A stretch of DNA of 64,000 bases from Alphaproteobacteria bacterium (GTDB taxonomy: Bacteria > Pseudomonadota > Alphaproteobacteria > Rhizobiales > GCA-2746425). Position 1 is the first letter of the stretch, and each line of letters begins with the position of its first letter. The stretch covers positions 1 to 64,000 of the forward strand of contig JANSWZ010000012.1 in assembly GCA_024743215.1 (NCBI GenBank), written 5' to 3'. A program made the translations under genes and the position numbers. The notes under the pieces are model-generated. The model saw nothing but the letters and a program-made list of their open reading frames with translations. It had not been told where the DNA came from and made no database searches. Positions 54,265-63,093 of this stretch are shown here, in pieces.

Positions 54265-55290
54265 TTACTGCGGGAGTGTAGACACCTCGTCATCCCACTT
54301 TTTCAGCAGACGCTTGCGCTCGTCACTGGAGCCATATTTGCTGAAGTCGTAGTCAATCAGCTTGATGGATGCCAGATCAGGCGCTTTTTCGGATGTCGGA
54401 GCCATTGTGTTGGATGGCACCTGAAACGCATTCACTTCCAGAGCCAGAGCCTGTGCTTCTTTCGACAAAGCCCAGTCATAGAACTTCTTCGCACTTTCCA
54501 GATTACGAGACCCTTTGACAATTGACATGGAGCCAATCTCATAACCGGTGCCTTCACACGGCGCGACGACTTTAATCGGGAAGCCAGCTGCTGCCTGCTT
54601 CACCGCATCATGCATGAACACAATACCGATTGTGTTTTCGCCGCGTGCGGCAGCTTTGATGGGAGCTGAACCGGATTTTGTGTACTGATTGATGTTCTTG
54701 TGAAGGCCTTTCATGAATTCAAAGCCTTCTTCCTCTCCAAACAGCTGCACGATGGTAGCAAGTGTTGTGTAAGCGGTGCCGGAAGAATTCGGATTCGCCA
54801 TCTGCACATGGCCTTTATATTCAGCCTTCAGCAGATCCTTCCAACAGGCAGGAACTGGCAGATTGTTTTTGGTCAGCAGATCTTCATTGTAGCCATAACC
54901 AAGCGCACCGGAGTAAATCCCGATTGTCTTGTCACCGGCAGAGCTTGCCTGCGAAATTGACCAATCCTGCAATTCCTTGCGCATTGGCGAGACATAGGCT
55001 TCGGTCAAGCCTTCCTCGGCTGCCTGCAAATGTGGATCGCCCGTGCCGCCCCACCAGATGTCGCCCTTTGGATTTGAAGCTTCGGCCTTGATCTGGGCAA
55101 AAGTCTCACCGGAGCTTTTGCGGGTCATATTGACTTTAATTCCGGTCGCATCCTGGAAACCGTTCGCCATCAATTGGCACCAGTCTTCTTGCGCGCTGCA
55201 ATAATAGGTGAGTTTGTCAGCAGCCATGGCGGGTGCCGCCATAAGCGCAGCAAACAGCCCAGCCGATACGACTGTAAATGTATTTTTCAT
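54265..55290 (-). CDS. ABC binding protein, AfuA/FbpA-like, candidate sugar-phosphate binder
   Basis: 341 residues from ATG 55290 (GGGAGGAC upstream). Signal peptide ends near AMA-AD (about 24). It looks like a ferric-binding protein, but instead of the Tyr-Tyr iron ligands it has MHD (His227, Asp228) and a Glu251 in CEGTGYE. From memory, Actinobacillus AfuA uses a His-Asp pair and a Glu 24 residues later to bind hexose phosphate hydroxyls; the spacing here is the same. Sugar phosphate, or a phosphonate given the phn genes nearby, is therefore more likely than iron. Confidence 0.8.
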   Translation of the reverse strand: MKNTFTVVSAGLFAALMAAPAMAADKLTYYCSAQEDWCQLMANGFQDATGIKVNMTRKSSGETFAQIKAEASNPKGDIWWGGTGDPHLQAAEEGLTEAYVSPMRKELQDWSISQASSAGDKTIGIYSGALGYGYNEDLLTKNNLPVPACWKDLLKAEYKGHVQMANPNSSGTAYTTLATIVQLFGEEEGFEFMKGLHKNINQYTKSGSAPIKAAARGENTIGIVFMHDAVKQAAAGFPIKVVAPCEGTGYEIGSMSIVKGSRNLESAKKFYDWALSKEAQALALEVNAFQVPSNTMAPTSEKAPDLASIKLIDYDFSKYGSSDERKRLLKKWDDEVSTLPQ

Positions 55291-55297
55291 AATGTCC

Positions 55298-55323
55298 TCC
55301 CAGAGATCTTGATGTCTCTGGGA
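55298..55323 (-). promoter_or_regulatory. 5'-UTR hairpin abutting the ribosome binding site of the AfuA-like gene
   Basis: TCCCAGAGA (55298-55306) and TCTCTGGGA (55315-55323) form a perfect 9-bp stem with an 8-nt loop. On the minus-strand transcript its 3' arm runs into the GGGAGG ribosome binding site, so it could limit translation or react to temperature or a ligand. Confidence 0.5.
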
Positions 55324-55375
55324 TAGCCTAGGACAAGATTCTAAGCCCGACAATCAATTCTTTATTCGGCTAATT

Positions 55376-55416
55376 AAAAAAACCGCCTGTCAGCGCAGGA
55401 ATTGGCTGGCTGACAG
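55376..55416 (-). terminator. Intrinsic terminator after the IMPase-family gene
   Basis: CTGTCAGC (55387-55394) pairs with GCTGACAG (55409-55416) and is followed on the minus strand by GCGG and seven T. It separates the phosphatase gene from the AfuABC-like operon, which should then have its own promoter in 55324-55375. Confidence 0.75.
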
Positions 55417-55433
55417 ACCGAAATTTTCGACTT

Positions 55434-56228
55434 TTAAACCGGGAAAGTGTTGTCGCTCATGACCAGCAAATCATCAAAAAGCACGGGTGTTGAGGCGATA
55501 ACGCGACCACCGGTCTTGAGCATCTGATCGGCGCTTTGCTGTTCAATAATTCCGCCAGCCTCGGCGATCAGCAATTGACCTGCCAGACAATCCCAGGCGT
55601 TCATATGCGGCTCGGCGTAACCGATCAACCGACCAGCGGCGACATAGGCCAGGCTTAGTCCGCCAGAGGCATTGCGGTAAAACAGGCCACCCTTTTCCAC
55701 CAACACCTTGATGAAGTCGACAACCAGACTGGTTTCGGTACGCCCGTTCATACCAACGCCGAAATTACCATCATGGAATCCTTCGGTCTCTGCCGTTTTC
55801 ATTGCGCGGTCATTGACAAAGGCACCCTTGTCTTTGGCTCCCCAGAACAACTCATCATTCCAGGGCGCATAAATGACACCGATTTTTGTTTTATCGTCAT
55901 GGACACAGGCCAATATGACGCACCAGGCCGGGATGTTATTGACGAAATTGGCTGTGCCATCAATCGGATCAATCACCCAAGTATAGCCGGACGTGCCTTC
56001 TACATTGGCATGCTCTTCTCCAACGATGCCATCATCTGGAAAGTGCTTCGCCAATTCCGTGCGCACAAAGGTTTCCACATCCCGGTCCGCATTGGACACC
56101 ATGTCCTGAACGCCCTTGCTTTCAATAATCAGCTCACCGATATCCTGAAAGAAATTCAGCGCCATGTCTCCGGCACCCTTGGCAATTGTCTTGGCGCTAT
56201 CTAGCCGTGTGTCGAGTTCGGAAGTCAT
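55434..56228 (-). CDS. Inositol monophosphatase-family phosphatase
   Basis: 264 residues from ATG 56228 (AAAGGA upstream). Mg2+ motifs GEEHA (70-74), VIDPIDGTANF (85-95) and AWDCLAGQLLIAEAGG near the C-terminus are the three family signatures. Substrates in the family include inositol-1-phosphate, 3'-phosphoadenosine 5'-phosphate, fructose-1,6-bisphosphate and histidinol phosphate. Because the neighbouring importer resembles a sugar-phosphate transporter, dephosphorylation of the imported compound is plausible, although it would need to act in the cytoplasm (no signal peptide). Confidence 0.88.
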   Translation of the reverse strand: MTSELDTRLDSAKTIAKGAGDMALNFFQDIGELIIESKGVQDMVSNADRDVETFVRTELAKHFPDDGIVGEEHANVEGTSGYTWVIDPIDGTANFVNNIPAWCVILACVHDDKTKIGVIYAPWNDELFWGAKDKGAFVNDRAMKTAETEGFHDGNFGVGMNGRTETSLVVDFIKVLVEKGGLFYRNASGGLSLAYVAAGRLIGYAEPHMNAWDCLAGQLLIAEAGGIIEQQSADQMLKTGGRVIASTPVLFDDLLVMSDNTFPV

Positions 56229-56389
56229 GATATTGTCCTTTGGGAGATATGAAATCGCATGCGGGAACTGCATGGACTCATTGCATGGATTTGTAGCAAG
56301 CGCTCTCCTTTTATCGAAGAGTAAGCAACACTTCCATTTCAATTTTGAAGGCAAGCATTCAAAACATTCATCAAAATATTACGCCGGGT

Positions 56390-56399
56390 CTGTCATAAT
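56390..56399 (+). promoter_or_regulatory. Possible Pho-box half site upstream of the phn genes
   Basis: CTGTCATAAT resembles one half of the PhoB box (CTGTCAT repeats with 4-nt spacing). The second half is poorly matched, so PhoB control of the phn genes is only suggested. Confidence 0.3.
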
Positions 56400-56467
56400 G
56401 AAGGTGCGCTCGAATCCGGCTCCCCCTCAATCGGCGTCAAATTGTTTCATCAACAAGCAGTCAACAC

Positions 56468-57223
56468 ATGCGCTATGCCCTCTTTTACACGCCTCCTGTC
56501 AGTCACAGTCTGACACAAATTGCTGCTGAGTGGCTTGGGCGAGATGCTTATTCAGGTGTGTTCTACAAGCAGCCTGTCCACGGCACACAAAATAGCACCC
56601 ACCCTGGCACCTTGAGCGCAGACCGGCTTGCGGATTTAACAACTGCGCCCCGGCGTTACGGATTTCACGGCACGTTGAAAGCCCCCTTCCCTCTGTCAGA
56701 TGACCAAAGCGAGGACCAGCTTGTCAACGCTATGAAGCGGTTCTGCGAAAGCCGTGATGCCTTTGCGATGCCAAGATTGAAAGTTGGGCGACTGGGCCAC
56801 TTCTTTGCGCTGGTGCCCGATAGCAATGCAAGTGACCTGAATCAGTTTGCCGCTGAAATTGTTCGCTATTTTGACAGTTTTCGCGCGCCCTTGAGCGAAG
56901 CGGACTATGCAAGGCGCCATCCGGACCAGTTGGATGAGCAACAACGCGCCTATCTGCAACAATGGGGCTACCCATATATTTTTGACGCCTTTCGCTTTCA
57001 TATGACATTGACCGGAGCGGTTCCGGACGCGGAGGCGGATCAGATGGAAGAGCTTTTAGAATCGCTGTTTGCCCCGCTTCTGCGCAAGCCGTTGATGTGT
57101 GATCATCTGACATTGTTTTGCGAGGTCGAAAAAGGTGCACCCTTTGTCATTCACACCGCAGTTCCGCTTGGCCCGCTTGGCCAAAGCGCGTCATCAACAA
57201 CCACAAAGGTGCAATCGCTGTGA
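56468..57223 (+). CDS. DUF1045 2H-phosphoesterase-fold protein of phosphonate metabolism
   Basis: 251 residues. Two HxT(L) motifs, HGTL (67-70) and HMTL (178-181), define the 2H phosphoesterase fold (2',3'-cyclic-nucleotide/ligase-like). The family, often annotated as a putative phosphonate metabolism protein, is found next to phnM and phnN. It may act on a cyclic ribosyl phosphate similar to the substrate of PhnP. Its stop overlaps the phnM start by 4 nt (GTGA). Confidence 0.87.
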   Translation: MRYALFYTPPVSHSLTQIAAEWLGRDAYSGVFYKQPVHGTQNSTHPGTLSADRLADLTTAPRRYGFHGTLKAPFPLSDDQSEDQLVNAMKRFCESRDAFAMPRLKVGRLGHFFALVPDSNASDLNQFAAEIVRYFDSFRAPLSEADYARRHPDQLDEQQRAYLQQWGYPYIFDAFRFHMTLTGAVPDAEADQMEELLESLFAPLLRKPLMCDHLTLFCEVEKGAPFVIHTAVPLGPLGQSASSTTTKVQSL

Positions 57224-58362
57224 GTTCCGAAACCGTTTTTCGCAACGCCAACATCATTCTGGAAACCGAGATTATCCAAGGCTCGGTGCAAATACGGGAT
57301 GGCCTGATTGCTGACATCACCCAAGGGTCTTCGACCATCGGTGATGATTTTGAGGGCGACTATCTGTTACCCGGACTGGTGGAACTGCACACCGATCACC
57401 TGGAAGGCCACTATTCGCCGCGCCCCGGCCAGCGCTGGAATGTAACAGCTGCCATCCAGTCCCATGACGCACAGATTTCAGCGGCAGGCATTACCACCGT
57501 CCTGGATTGCCTGCGCATTGGCACAAACAATGAAGGCCATGATTTCGAAGAAGACGAAATGCGTAAAATGGCGGACGCTCTCAAAAAAGCGGGCCAGGAG
57601 GGGCGGTTGCGTGCAGAGCATCTGCTGCATTTAAGGTGCGAAGTATCAGCATCTGATGTGATGGAGCAATTTGCACAATTCGATGGCGTACCGGAAATTC
57701 GGCTCGTCTCGCTCATGGATCACGCGCCGGGACAACGGCAGTTCCAATCCATGGAGCAATACACCCTCTACTACAAAACCATGAAAGGTCTTTCCGACGA
57801 AGCCTTTGATATTTTTGTGAAAAACCGCATCGCCCGATCCGAGCGTTATTCGGACCCACATCGTAAAATGCTGGCCAATATTTGTAACGAACGCGGGATA
57901 CCCATGGCCAGTCATGATGATGCCAGTCTGGATCATGTTGCGGAATCCGTCGGCTTCGGTGTTCGGCTTGCAGAGTTTCCAACCAGTCTGGAAGCTGCCA
58001 AAGCCTCTAACACGGCAGGTTTGAGCGTGCTGATGGGCGCACCAAATGTTGTGCGCGGCGGCTCCCACTCCGGCAATATTGCCGCTGCTGATCTGGCAAA
58101 GGCCGGTGTGCTGGATGTTCTGTCATCTGATTACGTGCCCTTCAGCATCATGCATGCGCCCTTCATGCTGGCAGATGATCCCGACATGTCCTTGCCGGAA
58201 GCCATTGCCATGGTCACCGCCACACCTGCAAAAGCCGTTGGCCTGGACGACCGGGGCCGCATTGCAGCCGGATTACGTGCTGATCTTGTCAGGGTCCGGC
58301 ACAGGAATGACGATGTGCCACTCGTCCGGTCTGTCTGGCGGCAAGGGCAACGGGTAAGCTGA
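57220..58362 (+). CDS. phnM: Alpha-D-ribose 1-methylphosphonate 5-triphosphate diphosphatase
   Basis: 380 residues from GTG 57220; a longer open frame would run through the previous gene. Metal residues in VELHTDHLEGHY (His57, His60), ASHDDASLDHV and LSSDYVPFSIMHAPF fit the amidohydrolase fold of PhnM, which removes pyrophosphate from ribose 1-methylphosphonate triphosphate (or aminoethyl analogues) in the C-P lyase pathway. PhnG-PhnL are not in the window and must be elsewhere for the pathway to work. Confidence 0.92.
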   Translation: MSSETVFRNANIILETEIIQGSVQIRDGLIADITQGSSTIGDDFEGDYLLPGLVELHTDHLEGHYSPRPGQRWNVTAAIQSHDAQISAAGITTVLDCLRIGTNNEGHDFEEDEMRKMADALKKAGQEGRLRAEHLLHLRCEVSASDVMEQFAQFDGVPEIRLVSLMDHAPGQRQFQSMEQYTLYYKTMKGLSDEAFDIFVKNRIARSERYSDPHRKMLANICNERGIPMASHDDASLDHVAESVGFGVRLAEFPTSLEAAKASNTAGLSVLMGAPNVVRGGSHSGNIAAADLAKAGVLDVLSSDYVPFSIMHAPFMLADDPDMSLPEAIAMVTATPAKAVGLDDRGRIAAGLRADLVRVRHRNDDVPLVRSVWRQGQRVS

Positions 58363-58925
58363 TGCCGGATCAAACGACTGGAACTGTTTTTGTAATTGTT
58401 GGCCCAAGTGGCTCCGGAAAAGACACCCTCATAAACTGGTTGCGCGCAGAACTGCAGGACCGCCGTGAAATTCAATTCGTCCGCCGCATTGTGACACGCC
58501 CTTCTGACAAGGGGCACGAGGATCACGACACGATGGAACTTGCGCAATTCCTGTCGGCCAAAGAGGCAGGTGCATTCGCCACAACCTGGCAAGCTCATGA
58601 TTTGCATTACGCCATTCCCATCTCCGCCAAAGATCATGTGGATCAGGGCGGTTTGGCAATTCTGAACGGAGCGCGCCGGGCATTGGGTCAGCTTGAGGCG
58701 GCTTTCGCCCGGTTGCAGATTATCCATCTGGATGTGGACTCCGCCATTCTTGCCGCGCGACTTACCAATCGCGGACGCAACAGCGACACAAACCTGTCTG
58801 CAAGGCTGGCACAGCAGAAGTTCGATTTTCAAGCCAAAACACCCATCATTCATGTGGCAAATGACGGCCCCGTGGAAGAGGCCGGACAGCAGATTGTGAA
58901 GCTGATTGAACAGCATCACCACTGA
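58362..58925 (+). CDS. phnN: Ribose 1,5-bisphosphate phosphokinase
   Basis: 187 residues, start shared with the phnM stop (TGATG-type overlap). Walker A GPSGSGKD (14-21) and a guanylate-kinase-like lid (FVRRIVTRPSDKGHEDHDTM). It phosphorylates ribose 1,5-bisphosphate to PRPP, closing the C-P lyase route. Belongs to the DUF1045-phnM-phnN operon. Confidence 0.92.
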   Translation: MPDQTTGTVFVIVGPSGSGKDTLINWLRAELQDRREIQFVRRIVTRPSDKGHEDHDTMELAQFLSAKEAGAFATTWQAHDLHYAIPISAKDHVDQGGLAILNGARRALGQLEAAFARLQIIHLDVDSAILAARLTNRGRNSDTNLSARLAQQKFDFQAKTPIIHVANDGPVEEAGQQIVKLIEQHHH

Positions 58926-59016
58926 TGATCGGTAAATGAACAGATTCAAAATAACCGTTGAGTTTGCGCTGCAATAGTCTATCGATACCCGCGCAAATGG
59001 TTGGATTTTAGCGATT

Positions 59017-59844
59017 ATGATGTCTTCACTTGATACTGGCACCCTGATTATCATGGTGCTTTCCATGGCAGCAGCCGGCGGTGTAACCGGCATTCTGGCA
59101 GGTCTGTTCGGCATTGGTGGCGGGGCCGTTTTGGTGCCAATTCTCATCGAGTTCCTGAATTTTCAGGGTGTCGCCCCACAAGTACAGGCTCATATTGCTG
59201 TCGGCACGTCCCTTGCCATCATCATTCCGACCTCCATTCGTTCCTTCCGCGCCCATCAAAAGCGCGGTGCGCCAGACGAAGCTCTGCTGCGCAATTGGGT
59301 TTTCATGGTGCCATTGGGCGTGATCATTGCATCCTTCATCGTTGCCTTTGTCTCCGGAGAAGTGCTGAAACTCGTATTTGCCGTAGTTGCGCTCCTGATC
59401 GCTGTCAAAATGCTGTTCAACCGCGCCAAATGGAGCCTTGGCGAAGATCTGCCTGCGCAGCCCGTCAAAGGCGGTATTGGTTTCTTCATCGGGTTCATTT
59501 CCACCTTCATGGGCATTGGCGGCGGCAATCTGAACAATGTTTTCATGACCGCTTATGGTCGTCCCATCCATCAGGCAGTAGCAACCTCTGCCGGACTTGG
59601 TGCGCTGATTGCGATACCAGGTGCCCTCACCTATGTGGTGAATGGCTGGGGCAACCCTGATCTGCCGCCCTTTTCTTTTGGCTACATCAACCTGCTGGCC
59701 TTTATCCTGATCATGCCGATCAGCATGCTGGTAGCGCCGGTTGGTGTAAAACTGGCCCATGGACTTTCCAAACGTCAGATGGAAATCGCCTTCGGTGTGT
59801 TTCTGATTATCGTTTCGGCGCGCTTCTTCTACTCAGTGTTTTGA
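59017..59844 (+). CDS. TSUP-family (TauE/SafE) sulfite/sulfonate exporter-like protein
   Basis: 275 residues with about eight hydrophobic segments and internal repeats GVTGILAGLFGIGGGAVLVPIL and GGIGFFIGFISTFMGIGGGNLNN, each with the glycine-rich loop of TSUP proteins. Members export sulfite, sulfoacetate or related anions, or import them. It ends tail-to-tail (12-nt overlap) with the EamA-family gene. Substrate unknown. Confidence 0.87.
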   Translation: MMSSLDTGTLIIMVLSMAAAGGVTGILAGLFGIGGGAVLVPILIEFLNFQGVAPQVQAHIAVGTSLAIIIPTSIRSFRAHQKRGAPDEALLRNWVFMVPLGVIIASFIVAFVSGEVLKLVFAVVALLIAVKMLFNRAKWSLGEDLPAQPVKGGIGFFIGFISTFMGIGGGNLNNVFMTAYGRPIHQAVATSAGLGALIAIPGALTYVVNGWGNPDLPPFSFGYINLLAFILIMPISMLVAPVGVKLAHGLSKRQMEIAFGVFLIIVSARFFYSVF

Positions 59845-60705
59845 GTGGAACGATAGAAGCCCGGTCGCCAGCACAATGATGGTGGCACCGATGATGGTGT
59901 TCAGCGTTGGCACTTCATTGAAAACCAGAAACCCCACCGCTCCGGAAATTATCAGGCTGGCATAGCCAAGCGGTCCCAGGAACCCCGCATCCCCTTTCCA
60001 ATGCGCCTGCAAGAAACAGAACTGCGCGCATTGCGAAAAAACACCAACGGCCAATAAGAACGGCAAATGACCCGGCTCAATGGACACCCATGTCCGGCTC
60101 GCCGGCAGCGCGGTCAGAACTGCCAAACCAGCTGTGTAGAAGGTCATCATCACAACCGCTGGCGTGCCCTTCAGCTTTCGCGTCACGATGATGGCGGCGG
60201 TTCCGGAAAACACTGTGATTGTGACGGCCAGCAACCCCCAGGACCAAGGCACATTGTCGGGGCTGAGAGCAATCAGAATGCCAACAAGGCCAACAGCGCC
60301 CGCCACCCATCGAACCAGCGGCACCTTTTCGCCCAACACAAAAGCGGCCATGGCAATCAACATCAGGGGCCGGGTAAAATTCATGGTCATGAACAGCGCC
60401 AATGGCAGGCGTGCAACCGCAAAAAAACTGGCTGTCAGAGTCACAGTCGACAAGGCAATGCGCAGAAATTGCAATCCCCAATGCTCAATCGTTGCAAAAG
60501 CCTGCCGCTCCCGCCAGACCCAGGGCAGCAGAAGCACCAGCCCGACCAGCGCGCGCAAGAACACAATCTGCCAGGATGGATAGCCGCCACCCAACGTCTT
60601 GACGATGGATATGGCCCAGATGTTGAGGCTCATATCCGCAATCAGCCAGACACCGGCTTGCAAATTCTCTGACTGCGTTGCGCCGAGCGCTTGTGGCTTA
60701 GGCAT
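59833..60705 (-). CDS. EamA-family (DMT) transporter
   Basis: 290 residues, ten predicted membrane segments in two EamA repeats (about 20-145 and 155-285). Overlaps the PIG-L gene upstream by 8 nt, so they form one operon with the ROK-family gene. Members move amino acids, nucleotides or sugars; here it may export a product of the deacetylase. Substrate unknown. Confidence 0.86.
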   Translation of the reverse strand: MPKPQALGATQSENLQAGVWLIADMSLNIWAISIVKTLGGGYPSWQIVFLRALVGLVLLLPWVWRERQAFATIEHWGLQFLRIALSTVTLTASFFAVARLPLALFMTMNFTRPLMLIAMAAFVLGEKVPLVRWVAGAVGLVGILIALSPDNVPWSWGLLAVTITVFSGTAAIIVTRKLKGTPAVVMMTFYTAGLAVLTALPASRTWVSIEPGHLPFLLAVGVFSQCAQFCFLQAHWKGDAGFLGPLGYASLIISGAVGFLVFNEVPTLNTIIGATIIVLATGLLSFHSKH

Positions 60706-63076
60706 TTGCTACAAGATTTGCCATGAGCCTGAAAGCGCCGGGCGTCAGTTTCTCCATTTGATGATGCAAAATCAGCGAGGTGTGAGTATGGCGACCATAG
60801 CCGATACGGGCAGACAGCAACGCACCCTCATGCGGGTCTTCGCCGGGGTCGGCCATCGAGAACAGCGGCTTGTAGTCACTCGCCCAGGCTTTTGCAAAAT
60901 AAAGCCCGCGCTCCTTGTGCCAGTTTGCCCAGTCTCCTGCATCAATTCGATTCGGACTGTTGAGCAGTTTATGATCTTCGATCAGATGAGTGACCTTTGC
61001 ATTCTCATCTGTCACGCGCCAGCGCAGGGACGGCTTGCCAATCTCCAGATGGCGCGGCGGCACCTCATCTGCATCCCAGGCATCCCATGGTCGATGGTAG
61101 AGCGTCAGCAGATGGCCGCCCAGATCTATCCAGGAATGCACGAGCCCCATGGCAGCCCGCAACGCCGGGCGTGTGCGCAAGGCAAAGATGCCAACAACCA
61201 GTGTATCAAACTGGCTGAGATCAGCTTCCGTCAGTTGATCATCAGCAAGCTCTGTCACGTTCAGACCCAAGGCCCGCAGCCAGTGCGCCACACGATCATT
61301 GCCACCGCCCACATAGGCGATTGAAACATCGGGCAAGGTTACATCAACAACCCGCAATGTCAGGAGTGCTGGCGTTGCGCGCATGCGCTGCGCAATGTGC
61401 GGATAAGAAAATCGGCGCACCATCATGGCGTCCCGCCCGCCCAGCAAGAGTGGAATTTTATAAAGCCCGGGCTCGACATCATCCGGTAGCGTCAGGGTGA
61501 ACCCGGTTTCCGAGGGTGAGGCTTGCCAGGCACCGCTCTGGTCCGGCAAAACAAGCTCGGCTTTGGCATGTTGCGGAAAAACATCGCCAAGCTGAAGAGC
61601 GACAGTTCTGTCAATTGCGGCTCGGTTGATCACCGCGCAATCAGGCATCATGGTGGCACTTCTGGCTGGCAGAACCAGAGGCGGTGTTTCAAACGCCATG
61701 CTGCTGACAGATGTGACGCCATCGTAAGTGACCAGAAAACGCACAGAAGGAGCCGTTGCATGACCGGGAATATAGCGTGCCGGATAGGGGTCAGATACAG
61801 GTGCACGATGTGACACCGACATGACCTCATCCTCAAGCTTCCATCCCTCTGCCAGAACCGGTTCAGCCTTCACGACAACGTCACGAATGGCGGCTTGCTT
61901 GATCTGTAATTCCACGGGCACTGCATCGCCGGGCCGAAGAGCATCCTGGCCAAGTGTGGCCAGAACATCGGCGCCTGCAGCAATGCGGATCACATGGGAC
62001 AATTGCTCTTCTTTCAAAAGCAGACGATGCAACACCTCACCCTGGCTTTCTTCCGGGCAAGCCTGATAGGCAACGCGAATGGCCCTCAGAGCATCCGTTG
62101 CCGCTTTGAGAACCGCGTTGAAATGTGGAAAGCATTCCATCGCCGCGAGACAGGCGTCGTGAGCCTGCTGCAAATCACCGGCAATGACATCCGCATTGGC
62201 AAATTCTGCAAGCGCGCCAAGATTGGCGGGCAGTCCACTGCTCAACGTCTTGTCCGGCCCGTCCAGACGCGATTGTGACAAATGCAGTGGCCATTTGTTA
62301 CTGGCCCCGAACGGGTCCCAGGAACCCATTCCCTGTGTGCGATGAAAAACCCGGGATTGCTGGCCGATCTGCGCCCAGCTCCAGCCGGTCACCGGGTCCT
62401 CGCCATCTGCATCGATCACCAGACTTACGGGCGGTGGCGGCAAATCATCATCATAGGCGTCACCGGCCCCAGACCACGCGGGCAAATAGATTTTCTTCAC
62501 TTCCCAGGGCGCCAAGGCAATCTCGGTATAGGCTGGATCACCTGCTGCCTGGGCTGCCTGAAAAGCCATCTGCGTCATGGCCCGGTGGTGACCATGCTGA
62601 CCGGGGATGTCCAAAAAGGTGGGGCAAATGATGTCTGGCCGTTCTGTCCGAAGAATCTCCACAAACCGCTTCAAAGTGCGCTCTGGGTCCCATTTCTTGA
62701 GGGTTTCCTCGCCGCTTTTGGAAAAGCCAAAATCAAAAACGCTGTCTTCCGGGCTCTCCGAGAGCCAATAAAGACGCAGATTGAGCACATCTGCCGCGCG
62801 TTCCATTTCCGCTGTGCGGACAACGCCCAGATCCGCCGTGGCCTCCGTGCCAAGATCATTCTGTCCGCCCTCGCCCCGATTGGCACAGGCACAGGACAAA
62901 GACAATCCATCCCGAAAGCCGAGCGCCGCCAGCATCTCTGATGTTTCATCATCAGGGTGCGCACCCGTATTCATGAAGGACACAACGCTTTTGAGCGGTT
63001 GCAATGCCCGCCACAGATTGACGATACGGGGCGACTGCATCTGATCGAAAATGCGTTGCGGATCAGTCTTCGGCAT
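60698..63076 (-). CDS. Large PIG-L/LmbE-family N-deacetylase
   Basis: 792 residues, three parts. Residues ~30-240 are the zinc deacetylase: AHPDDE (39-44) with DIPGQHGHHR later giving the third metal His. Residues ~330-560 look like a NEW3-type beta-sandwich. Residues ~570-790 resemble a glutamine-amidotransferase/ThuA-like Rossmann domain (VSIAYVGGGNDRV, HSWIDLGGHLLTLYHRP). The family removes acetyl groups from N-acetylglucosamine-type conjugates. No signal peptide. Standard PIG-L enzymes are ~230 residues, so the extra domains may bind a larger ligand. ROK regulator gene upstream suggests sugar control. Confidence 0.84.
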   Translation of the reverse strand: MPKTDPQRIFDQMQSPRIVNLWRALQPLKSVVSFMNTGAHPDDETSEMLAALGFRDGLSLSCACANRGEGGQNDLGTEATADLGVVRTAEMERAADVLNLRLYWLSESPEDSVFDFGFSKSGEETLKKWDPERTLKRFVEILRTERPDIICPTFLDIPGQHGHHRAMTQMAFQAAQAAGDPAYTEIALAPWEVKKIYLPAWSGAGDAYDDDLPPPPVSLVIDADGEDPVTGWSWAQIGQQSRVFHRTQGMGSWDPFGASNKWPLHLSQSRLDGPDKTLSSGLPANLGALAEFANADVIAGDLQQAHDACLAAMECFPHFNAVLKAATDALRAIRVAYQACPEESQGEVLHRLLLKEEQLSHVIRIAAGADVLATLGQDALRPGDAVPVELQIKQAAIRDVVVKAEPVLAEGWKLEDEVMSVSHRAPVSDPYPARYIPGHATAPSVRFLVTYDGVTSVSSMAFETPPLVLPARSATMMPDCAVINRAAIDRTVALQLGDVFPQHAKAELVLPDQSGAWQASPSETGFTLTLPDDVEPGLYKIPLLLGGRDAMMVRRFSYPHIAQRMRATPALLTLRVVDVTLPDVSIAYVGGGNDRVAHWLRALGLNVTELADDQLTEADLSQFDTLVVGIFALRTRPALRAAMGLVHSWIDLGGHLLTLYHRPWDAWDADEVPPRHLEIGKPSLRWRVTDENAKVTHLIEDHKLLNSPNRIDAGDWANWHKERGLYFAKAWASDYKPLFSMADPGEDPHEGALLSARIGYGRHTHTSLILHHQMEKLTPGAFRLMANLVANA

Positions 63077-63093
63077 TATTCAGCACTTCCAGG

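Noticed and set aside
50954-55290. Ferric iron ABC transporter (FbpABC)
   Set aside because: The binding protein lacks the Tyr-Tyr iron site and has an MHD/Glu pattern; no iron-regulation site was seen. Kept as AfuABC-like with substrate open.
57118-57219. Upstream extension of phnM
   Set aside because: It overlaps the DUF1045 gene deeply; GTG 57220 with the 4-nt GTGA overlap is the standard arrangement.
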